A DNA stretch of 10,476 nucleotides from Syntrophaceae bacterium UBA7544. GTDB lineage: Bacteria > Desulfobacterota > Syntrophia > Syntrophales > Smithellaceae. The notes below the pieces were generated by a model. The model searched no databases. It was not told the origin of the DNA and saw nothing but the letters and a program-made list of their open reading frames with translations. The stretch covers positions 1 to 10,476 of the forward strand of contig DLME01000290.1 of the NCBI GenBank assembly GCA_002479215.1. The letters are read 5' to 3'. Positions 1 to 5,732 of the stretch are shown here, piece by piece. Every line of letters starts with the position of its first letter. Positions within the stretch are counted from its first letter, which is position 1. A program made the position numbers and the translations under genes.

Positions 1-1001
1 TCGGCCGCAAAAAAGGTTTGATGTGGTGTATTGCCTTTTTCGCTATAACAACCGGTCTGGCTGCTTTTGCCCAGGACTATCTCCAGTTAGCCGCACTGCG
101 GTTCCTGGCAGGACTTGGCCTTGGTGCCGAATACGCAATAGGTGGAACACTGGCAGCAGAGTTCTATCCGCCGGAGAAACGCGGCAAGTTGAGCTCATGG
201 GTACAGATGGGTTGGCCTATTGGTTTTGGTGCCGCCATTGTTGCCCAGTATTTCATGATGCCGATCTGGGGTTGGCGTTCTCTTTATCTCCTCGGCACAG
301 CGGCAATTTTATGTCCCGTTTATATCCAATTCTTTGTACCCGAATCACCCGTTTGGCTGAAGGCACAGGAAAATAAGAAGAAGGGTATTGTTACTGCTGG
401 ACCACCTGCGACAAAATTAAGTGATCTTTTCAAGGGCGCTAACCTGCAGGCTTTTCTCAAAGTCACCTTATTTTTTACAGCAATGCTGGTTACCTACTGG
501 GCGGTCAATACCTGGCTTCCCACCGTCCTGGCCAGAGAAAGAGGCATGAGCCCGAAAGAGTATTCCGGTTTCCTGATGGTTATGCAGTTTATGGCTGTCA
601 TTGCCTATCTTATAGCCGGGGTTGTCGGTGATAAATTCGGCAAACGCGTCACGATGGCCGTCTGCGCGTTTCTGTCCGCATTTTTGTTAGCTGTGTGGCT
701 GGGCATGGAATGGGGGACGAAGGTTTTCTGGATACTGGGAGCTTTTGCCTGGGCAGTCGCCTCGGCCATCTGGGCTCTGGCGGTGGGCTTTGTCGTCGAG
801 CAGTTCCCCACCAATATCCGCGCTGAGGGCTTCTCCGATGCTTATGCGACAGGACGTTTAATAGCAACGATCGTGCCTATCGCCATGGGTGCAGTAGCTC
901 TGAAAATCGGGCTGACGGCAGTTATGGCTTCTGTGTCTGTATTCTATTTCATTGCCATGATTGCTATTCTCTTAATGAAAGAGACAAAGGCCCAGTTATA
1001 A
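1..1001 (+). CDS. MFS transporter, aromatic acid:H+ symporter-like, 5'-truncated by window edge
   Basis: An inner-membrane secondary transporter of the major facilitator superfamily, best matching the AAHS (aromatic acid:proton symporter) or related acid/sugar-type MFS branch. The first complete codon is at position 3, and the frame opens with Gly-Arg-Lys-Lys-Gly. This is the end of the conserved MFS loop 2-3 motif, so helices 1-2 lie outside the window. The TTG at 18 and ATG at 21 are internal codons, not starts. Helices 3-12 follow: the RGKLSS loop after helix 4, a charged central loop (about nt 360-440), and a second A-like motif, GVVGDKFGKR, at nt 618-647 between helices 8 and 9. The gene ends in TAA at 999-1001 and is followed by a hairpin terminator. 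It is the only plus-strand gene and converges on the two-component pair. Family is certain; the substrate is not determinable, and aromatic or other organic acid is an inference. Confidence 0.9.
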   Translation, partial: GRKKGLMWCIAFFAITTGLAAFAQDYLQLAALRFLAGLGLGAEYAIGGTLAAEFYPPEKRGKLSSWVQMGWPIGFGAAIVAQYFMMPIWGWRSLYLLGTAAILCPVYIQFFVPESPVWLKAQENKKKGIVTAGPPATKLSDLFKGANLQAFLKVTLFFTAMLVTYWAVNTWLPTVLARERGMSPKEYSGFLMVMQFMAVIAYLIAGVVGDKFGKRVTMAVCAFLSAFLLAVWLGMEWGTKVFWILGAFAWAVASAIWALAVGFVVEQFPTNIRAEGFSDAYATGRLIATIVPIAMGAVALKIGLTAVMASVSVFYFIAMIAILLMKETKAQL

Positions 1002-1050
1002 AAATCTGATTCTGGTTAGATAAAAAACCGGAATAAACCGGCTGTCAAAG

Positions 1051-1092
1051 ACCCCTTGTTCCTTTTCTTTTAGAAAGGGAACAAGGGGTTTT
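1051..1092 (+). terminator. Rho-independent terminator after the MFS gene
   Basis: A 17-bp stem (1051-1067 with 1073-1089) closes a 5-nt loop and ends in a short TTTT run at 1089-1092. The one non-Watson-Crick position (T1063) gives a U-G wobble in the plus-strand transcript but an A-C mismatch in the minus-strand one. The hairpin therefore fits termination of the plus-strand MFS transcript better. The U tract is short, so efficiency is uncertain. Confidence 0.72.
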
Positions 1093-1153
1093 GCAGCGCA
1101 TAATCGTGAAAAATTCACATCAAAAATGTCACAATCAAAAAACAGATAATTTT

Positions 1154-1260
1154 GTGCGAAGATCACATTAATGAGGACGGTTGTACTAGCTCACTAATTC
1201 GGTAACTTTTGTGAGTTTATCAAAATACGTTTCATGATTCAATCCACAGATTCTTCGCAC
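1154..1260. repeat. Inverted repeat pair enclosing about 107 bp
   Basis: GTGCGAAGA at 1154-1162 is matched by its exact reverse complement TCTTCGCAC at 1252-1260. A smaller nested pair, CTCAC (1190-1194) and GTGAG (1211-1215), lies inside. A separate short hairpin, GTGAA-AAA-TTCAC, sits just outside at 1106-1118. There is no coding capacity inside. It could be a small non-autonomous element, a structured RNA remnant, or chance; 9-bp ends alone do not decide this. Confidence 0.3.
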
Positions 1261-1333
1261 CGGTGATAAATAGGTGAAAACGATAATCGAGATAAGACTA
1301 AGTTAGATACTATCTGTCAAATCTAATATAGGC

Positions 1334-1444
1334 TTACTCTCCACCTTTATACATTTCTTCGATGATGTCTTTGTATTGTTCGGCGATGGCTTTGCGCTTG
1401 ACTTTCATGGTGGGGGTTACTTCGCCGTTCTCGGTGTAGCGCTT
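1334..1444 (-). pseudogene. Acyl-CoA synthetase C-terminal remnant (36 codons)
   Basis: The minus strand reads 36 codons, from the lysine at 1442-1444 down to GGE and a TAA at 1334-1336. The peptide contains TPTMKVKRKAIAEQYKDIIE. This is the extreme C-terminus of FadD/long-chain acyl-CoA synthetases (AMP-forming, FAA1/FadD15-like, usually about 600 residues), including the region of the A10 lysine. An in-frame TAG at 1445-1447 and loss of all homology upstream show that only the last few percent of the gene survives. It is nearly identical to the end of the longer fragment at 3806-4159. There is no start codon or ribosome-binding site, so it is a dead gene end. Confidence 0.8.
1346..1438 (-). 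repeat. Direct repeat copy 1 (acyl-CoA synthetase 3' end)
   Basis: These 93 bp match 3818-3910 in the same orientation at a fixed offset of 2472 bp. I count 6 mismatches (about 94% identity). Similarity stops just outside these limits. The repeat consists entirely of the acyl-CoA synthetase coding end, and with its partner it brackets the two-component genes. Confidence 0.85.
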
Positions 1445-1537
1445 CTAGTAACAGATTAAATCGCCTCAAATATTTACCTTACAGCTACAAGTCCACAATC
1501 TCATTGAATGAATAAAATTGAACGTCGGGCATCAGCG

Positions 1538-1942
1538 CTACGGTGTTGCCTCGTCCGGCTGTTTGCTTAAGATTTTCAGAATGGTTTTTATCAGTTTTTT
1601 TGTCCGTACCGGCTTTGGCAGGATATAGTTGTTTCCGATTTTATTCTCTTCCCTGTCAACAACATCATCTTTTGTGGCTAGCGCCGTAATATATAGAATC
1701 GGGATGTTTGCTGTAGCGGGATTATCTTTCAAAGCGGCCGCGACATCCTCGCCGGGCATGTCCGGCATGACCAGATCAAGCAGGATTATATCCGGCAGTT
1801 CACTTTCGGCCAGCTCTATGCCGTCTTTGCCGTTTGTCGCAGTAATTACATCAAATATTCCCTCATGCATGAGATTTTTTTTAACGAAATAACAAAAATC
1901 GACTTCATCATCAACGACCAATACTTTTACATTTTTTGCCAT
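1538..1942 (-). CDS. Single-domain response regulator (CheY-like receiver)
   Basis: A 134-residue receiver domain with no output domain. The acidic pair is D11-D12 in VVDDE, the phosphoacceptor is D56 in LLDLVMP, the switch threonine is T86 in ITA, and the conserved lysine is K110 in LPKP, so all phosphotransfer residues are present. I chose the ATG at 1940-1942 because AAAGAGGTG lies just upstream. A longer frame back to a TTG at 1963 would start inside the kinase gene without a matching ribosome-binding site. The start lies one base after the kinase stop codon, so the pair is almost certainly co-transcribed and translationally coupled. The regulator probably receives phosphate from that kinase and acts by protein-protein contact or as a relay intermediate, since it has no DNA-binding region. 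Its target is unknown. Confidence 0.93.
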   Translation of the reverse strand: MAKNVKVLVVDDEVDFCYFVKKNLMHEGIFDVITATNGKDGIELAESELPDIILLDLVMPDMPGEDVAAALKDNPATANIPILYITALATKDDVVDREENKIGNNYILPKPVRTKKLIKTILKILSKQPDEATP

Positions 1943-1943
1943 G

Positions 1944-3647
1944 TTACACCTCTTTCGTATCAATTATTTTACTTCTTGGCTGGAGTTTTACAAAAAAAGT
2001 TGTTCCCTGGTTTTCCCGGCTTTCAACATCAATGGTGCCGCTTAATCTCTCCATGATCATATGGGCAAGGCTCAAGCCCAAGCCCGTTCCCTCATTAGCG
2101 GGTTTGGTCGTAAAGAACGGCTCGAATATTTTCGCCAACGTCTCTTCCGGAATACCTTTTCCGGTATCTGATATTTCCACAATAATCATTTCATCGCCGA
2201 TACTGAAAAAATCGGCCCGCCGGTAGCCGGTTTTATAGCCGATTTCAGCGACTAATTGTTTATAGGCACGAACCGTCAATATCTTTTCTTTGCATCCTTT
2301 CATGGCATCAACCGCATTATTGACAAGATTTAAAAAAACCTGTTCCAGCATAGTATAATCACCTGCCACTTCCAGCAATTCATCGGCATACTCACATCGA
2401 ACGCTCACACCGCTTTTTTCAAGTTTTGGTTTTGCAAGCGCCAGGACGATATCAAGCAACGGGCAGAGGGGGATTTGGGTGATTTTGGATACCGTTTGTC
2501 TGGAAAATGACAAAATGTTTTTGATGATATTATCAGCCCGGTTGACCGCATTAAAAATTTTTCCTATTGACTCCTGCATATCGGGCTTATCATCGGGAAG
2601 ATTGTTTTCCAGATAATCCACTCCCATATAAATAATTTCCAACGGATTCCTGATTTCATGGGCAATACCGGACGCCATCCGCCCGAGGGCGGCCATTTTA
2701 TCTTTTTGTATTAACTGGTCCCGGGTTCTTCGCAACAATTCAACAGTATCATTTAAATCTTTCTCTTTTTCAATCCGGTCGGTGATATCTTTGGAAATAA
2801 TGCAGACCGCTAGAACATCCCGGGTTGACGGATCTCTTATCGGACTCAGCGTATTGGCAAACCATATGTCGTGATCTTTATCATAGGATTCATACTGTAC
2901 CATGTCATTATTCTGGTATACCGATCTCACATAGCTCAAAGATTTTTCCGCTTCGGTCTCATCTTCGTTATAAATCCGTGAAATGGTCAAACCGAGAATA
3001 CTTTTTTCATCCTGGTATCCATAAAATTTGACGAGTTTTTGATTGGCAAATAAGAACTTCCCTTCATGATCGACAATACACATCAACACATCGGTAGCTT
3101 GAACAATTTGCTCGTATCTTTCTCGGGCTTCACTAATCCGTCTGTCTTTGTCTTTTAATCGGGTCGTTACGAGGTACCAGAAAAACATTGCAACGACAAT
3201 AATAAACGGAATCCGGATCAAATAGCTCAGCGCCATCGGACCTGCTAAAAATCCCTTTTCATATAACAGCCAGCCGTAGATGACAGAAAAGATGAGGATG
3301 TTCATCATCAAGTATTCAAAGCGGGAGCTCATTGTTGTTAATAAGATAATAAAAAAATACATCAGGTATAAATCCGACCCGGCATAGCCGGAAAAATAAA
3401 TCCCGGCCGGCAACAGTATGCTGTCACATAAAACAAGCCCATAGAAAAACTTATCGTCATAGAAATATTTTTCCGGGATGTGGGCAACAATCAGATTAGT
3501 CAGTAGATAAACGGCAATGAAAATATATCCGCAGGTTTCGCATTCTTTGCTGGCGGATGGTGAAAAAATAATAAAATAAGCGGTCGTAATAATGACCGCC
3601 AGGCGAACAAGAAAAATAATTTTTTTTCTGGGAAATGCAGTTGGCAT
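1944..3647 (-). CDS. Membrane PAS-domain sensor histidine kinase
   Basis: A 567-residue orthodox sensor kinase. About six hydrophobic helices occupy residues 10-163, with short loops and no large periplasmic sensor domain. A PAS domain with S-box features follows at about 178-292, then a short coiled coil. The HisKA H-box is GIAHEIRNPL with the phosphorylated His near residue 330. The ATPase domain has the N-box NLVNNAVDAM (about 440-449), G1 DTGKGI (about 494), F-box FEPFFTTK and G2 GTGLGL (about 520), so it looks catalytically complete. Start choice: the ATG at 3645-3647 has AGAGAGG five bases upstream, while the adjacent GTG at 3650 leaves too little spacing. The response regulator follows after one base. 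The signal is unknown; the membrane region or PAS domain may sense a ligand, redox state or membrane condition. A sigma70-like promoter lies just upstream. Confidence 0.94.
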   Translation of the reverse strand: MPTAFPRKKIIFLVRLAVIITTAYFIIFSPSASKECETCGYIFIAVYLLTNLIVAHIPEKYFYDDKFFYGLVLCDSILLPAGIYFSGYAGSDLYLMYFFIILLTTMSSRFEYLMMNILIFSVIYGWLLYEKGFLAGPMALSYLIRIPFIIVVAMFFWYLVTTRLKDKDRRISEARERYEQIVQATDVLMCIVDHEGKFLFANQKLVKFYGYQDEKSILGLTISRIYNEDETEAEKSLSYVRSVYQNNDMVQYESYDKDHDIWFANTLSPIRDPSTRDVLAVCIISKDITDRIEKEKDLNDTVELLRRTRDQLIQKDKMAALGRMASGIAHEIRNPLEIIYMGVDYLENNLPDDKPDMQESIGKIFNAVNRADNIIKNILSFSRQTVSKITQIPLCPLLDIVLALAKPKLEKSGVSVRCEYADELLEVAGDYTMLEQVFLNLVNNAVDAMKGCKEKILTVRAYKQLVAEIGYKTGYRRADFFSIGDEMIIVEISDTGKGIPEETLAKIFEPFFTTKPANEGTGLGLSLAHMIMERLSGTIDVESRENQGTTFFVKLQPRSKIIDTKEV

Positions 3648-3686
3648 CACTGCCTCTCTGATAAGGCATTACTTTTTGACAGTTGA

Positions 3687-3715
3687 AGTATAAGACAATT
3701 AATTTTGTCGGTCAA
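3687..3715 (-). promoter_or_regulatory. Sigma70-type promoter for the histidine kinase operon, with overlapping palindrome
   Basis: On the minus strand, TTGACC (3715-3710), a 17-bp spacer and TATACT (3692-3687) form a near-consensus -35/-10 pair. The -10 box ends about 40 bp before the kinase ATG. The spacer carries an inverted repeat, GACAA-N6-TTGTC (3694-3709), between the two hexamers, where a bound regulator could block polymerase. The promoter is well supported by pattern; the operator is a guess. Confidence 0.65.
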
Positions 3716-3729
3716 TGAAAAAAGACCCC

Positions 3730-3752
3730 AAAAAGCGGGATGTTTTACCGCT
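3730..3752 (-). terminator. Short terminator-like hairpin upstream of the kinase promoter
   Basis: On the minus strand, AGCGG and CCGCT (3752-3748 with 3738-3734) enclose a 9-nt loop and are followed by a run of T's (3734-3730). A second T run lies further on at 3723-3718. It would stop leftward transcription leaving the acyl-CoA synthetase fragment and insulate the kinase promoter. It may be the original terminator of that gene. The 5-bp stem is short, so confidence is moderate. Confidence 0.45.
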
Positions 3753-3805
3753 GATCGTTGAAGAGAGGTATTAGAAATAACACTAAGCACTAACTACCTG
3801 GCAGG

Positions 3806-4159
3806 CTAATCCCCTTCTTTATACATTTCTTCGATAATGTCTTTGTATTGTTCGGCGATGGCCTTGCGCTTGACTTTCATGGTGGGGGTTACTTCTCCAT
3901 CTTCGGTGTAAAGTTTTTTATCGAGCAGGCGGAACTTGCGGATATTCTCCACCCGGGCGATCTGTTTATTTACTTTGTTGATTTCTTCTGTGATAAGCTT
4001 GATAACCTCTTCTGTGTGGGTAAGGCTGGCAAAAGTAGTGTACTGAACCTTATGGTCCTGCGCGTATTTCACAACGTTTTCCTCATCAATGACAACCAGC
4101 GCCGTAATGAATTTACGCTTGTCCCCGATAACCACCGCGTCCGTAATGAAATGCGGCCA
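3806..4159 (-). pseudogene. Acyl-CoA synthetase (AMP-forming) C-terminal fragment, 5'-truncated
   Basis: The open frame from 4135 down to a TAG at 3806-3808 encodes 109 residues of the C-terminal domain of a long-chain acyl-CoA synthetase of FadD15/FAA1 type, which normally has about 600 residues. Recognisable pieces are VVIGDKRKFITAL, the FASLTHTEEVIKLI region, VNKQIARVENIRKFRLLDKK and the closing TPTMKVKRK...YKDIIEEMY. The frame stays readable to about 4159 (PHFITDAVVIGDKRKF), then family resemblance ends and a TGA appears at 4211-4213. The whole adenylate-forming N-domain (P-loop, A5, A8) is missing, and the frame has only an internal GTG as a possible start. It cannot be an active ligase. 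A residual small protein is possible but unlikely. The break coincides with the hairpin that follows the HpaB-like gene. Confidence 0.85.
3818..3910 (-). repeat. Direct repeat copy 2 (acyl-CoA synthetase 3' end)
   Basis: Partner of the 93-bp repeat at 1346-1438, in the same orientation. Four of the six differences are synonymous. The other two fall in one codon that changes Asn to Asp. This pattern points to divergence while both sequences were still under protein-level selection. Confidence 0.85.
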
Positions 4160-4187
4160 AGTTGGTAGAGAAACAACCTGGCCGCAT
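4151..4187 (-). terminator. Hairpin terminator downstream of the HpaB-like gene
   Basis: Fourteen-base arms (4187-4174 with 4164-4151) surround a 9-nt loop. The single imperfect position is a G-U pair in the minus-strand RNA but an A-C mismatch in the plus-strand RNA, so the structure favours leftward transcripts. It begins 35 bp after the flavoprotein stop codon. The following TTTCATT is only a weak U tract. It probably ends the four-gene operon. Confidence 0.6.
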
Positions 4188-4221
4188 GGTTTTAAACCTT
4201 CTTCAACTTTTCACATTCTAA

Positions 4222-5670
4222 TTAATGCTGTTTCGAGGAAATGATTCCCGCAGCTGCCATGGCCATCATTTCGTAGCGTTGGAGGGGAGATTCTACCAGA
4301 ATCATCATCTTCTGTGCCGCCATCGAACCCTCCGCGTGAACGGTTGTCACTTCATGAAAGGCCGATTCATGCGAACAGACATGCCGCATCGCCTCGTGAA
4401 TCATTTTCAGCCTATCCAAGGTGCTGTATTTATCCGCACCCCCCAGATAGTGTTCCAGGTAATCATGGATATCGGGATTCTCCCAATCCTTTTTATCCGG
4501 AGCCGTTGCCAGAATGCCACCGCCGATATCCTGAATCAGTTCCACGAAGGCGTGATATTTGCTCGCGAAGTGAAGCTTTGCCATATTGGCAATAAGGGGA
4601 TTCGGCACGGCAATGTCACCGTACATGACGGGATCATTCGCTGCCGCGTTGGTCAGGGCGCGCAGAGTTTCCACGTAAGCGGCTATGTCCGCTAGCTTAT
4701 CCCGGATGTGTCCCACTTTATCCAGTCCATTGTATTTGGCCATAGCCACGGCGCAACCCGCCATCACTTCCACGGCAGGAACCTTGTAGCTGATTGCTGT
4801 AAACCGATGGAAGGTGGCGAAGGTATAAGCTAAGAGCATGGAATACTGCCACTCACCACACATAAAAACACGCTCCCAGGGAACAAAGACATTGTCGAAG
4901 ATGATGATGGCTTCCGTCAGTTCTCTTACGGGACGGTCGGCATGAAATTCGTGGTCCGACCAGGTACCGCGCCCGCCCCGGCAAATGAAGGTAATCCCTT
5001 TGGTGTTAGCGGGGATAGCAAAGCTCACGGCATAGTCGCCTTCGTCTTCACGCATCTGTCGTGTAGGCACGACAATTATTTCGTTTGCCGCCGGAGCACT
5101 GGTGATATGAATCTTCGCTCCTTTGACCACAATACCTTCTTTATTTTTATCCACCACATGGAGATAGTAATCGGGGTGTTTCTGTTTGGAAGGCTCTTTG
5201 GAACGATCTCCCTTGACACAGGTAACAGCACCACAGGTATGCAGGTCGTTCTTCCGGAGATGCTCCAGAAAATTCACGGCATTGTCCTGATACTGTTTCT
5301 TCCCCATCTGACCGGCAACTACAAAAGCGGCATTCAGACAGTCAGTCCCGATATCCTTCCCGAAGGGAAGCCCCCCGATTATTTCGATGGAACGCTGAAT
5401 CATCTTTGTTCGATTTGCCAGGTCTTCCTTATTTTTCGGGGTAATGAAATAGCGGTTGACCGGTTCTCCCGTTTTCGGATGAGGCGCCACAAAGAGATCA
5501 CGAACGGCAGGGTCTTTCGATGCCGTCAGTTCATAGCCCGCGGCTATTGTGTCAACAGTAACTCCAAGAATCGGATGCTTGGTAATATCATCAACCTTTT
5601 GTCCCCGGATATACACGCGCCTGCCATCGCGCAAACTCTTTTTGTACTCATCAGCAGTGCGAATTGCCAT
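4222..5670 (-). CDS. HpaB / 4-hydroxybutyryl-CoA dehydratase superfamily flavoprotein
   Basis: A 482-residue member of the FAD-binding family that includes 4-hydroxyphenylacetate 3-hydroxylase (HpaB) and 4-hydroxybutyryl-CoA dehydratase (AbfD), full length for the family. Family-typical stretches include RRVYIRGQKVDDITKHP near the N-terminus, DGIVV-like EGIVVKGAKIHITSAP (about 178-193), FDNVFVPWERVF (258-269), ATFHRF with H288, and AEGSMAAQ (446-453). The GDR..PS.QKHPDYYL part (154-170) resembles AbfD-type enzymes acting on CoA esters more than aromatic HpaB. However, the AbfD [4Fe-4S] ligands Cys99, Cys103 and Cys299 have no counterparts: there is no CxxxC near residues 96-112, and Tyr stands seven residues after H288. 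Only the histidine ligand is kept. True AbfD activity is therefore doubtful; an FAD-only isomerase, dehydrogenase or hydroxylase is possible. A strong AAGGAGG lies five bases before the ATG. It is the last gene of the operon, 62 bp after the ligase. Confidence 0.88.
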   Translation of the reverse strand: MAIRTADEYKKSLRDGRRVYIRGQKVDDITKHPILGVTVDTIAAGYELTASKDPAVRDLFVAPHPKTGEPVNRYFITPKNKEDLANRTKMIQRSIEIIGGLPFGKDIGTDCLNAAFVVAGQMGKKQYQDNAVNFLEHLRKNDLHTCGAVTCVKGDRSKEPSKQKHPDYYLHVVDKNKEGIVVKGAKIHITSAPAANEIIVVPTRQMREDEGDYAVSFAIPANTKGITFICRGGRGTWSDHEFHADRPVRELTEAIIIFDNVFVPWERVFMCGEWQYSMLLAYTFATFHRFTAISYKVPAVEVMAGCAVAMAKYNGLDKVGHIRDKLADIAAYVETLRALTNAAANDPVMYGDIAVPNPLIANMAKLHFASKYHAFVELIQDIGGGILATAPDKKDWENPDIHDYLEHYLGGADKYSTLDRLKMIHEAMRHVCSHESAFHEVTTVHAEGSMAAQKMMILVESPLQRYEMMAMAAAGIISSKQH

Positions 5671-5732
5671 AATTTCCTCCTTGTTTAATATATTTTTTAT
5701 ATCGAATATTGTTTATCTTACAAAAAATTTCG

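Larger units (their letters stand above)
1002..1537. other. 536-bp stretch with no intact gene
   Basis: Apart from the terminator (1051-1092), an inverted-repeat region (1154-1260) and an acyl-CoA synthetase remnant (1334-1444), I see no open frame with a credible start and ribosome-binding site. Positions 1448-1537 hold nothing recognisable. No clear terminator is visible downstream of the response regulator that ends at 1538. Positions 1100-1200 are AT-rich and contain several TCAC boxes (1115, 1129, 1163, 1191) with irregular spacing. They look like a degraded regulatory or intergenic region rather than coding DNA. Confidence 0.6.

Noticed and set aside
18..23. TTG and ATG codons as the start of the MFS gene
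   Set aside because: The frame stays open to the window edge and begins with the GRKKG end of the MFS loop 2-3 motif, so the true start lies upstream outside the window.
1346..3910. A composite transposon or integron carrying the two-component genes
   Set aside because: The flanking repeats are pieces of ligase coding sequence, not insertion-sequence ends. No transposase, integrase, terminal inverted repeat or target duplication is visible.
4222..5670. Naming the flavoprotein 4-hydroxybutyryl-CoA dehydratase (AbfD)
   Set aside because: The three cysteine ligands of the essential [4Fe-4S] cluster are not present at the expected places.
4942..5688. A 248-codon open frame on the plus strand
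   Set aside because: It is fully antisense to the well-supported flavoprotein gene and has no recognisable motif or ribosome-binding site. It is a shadow of that gene's codon use.
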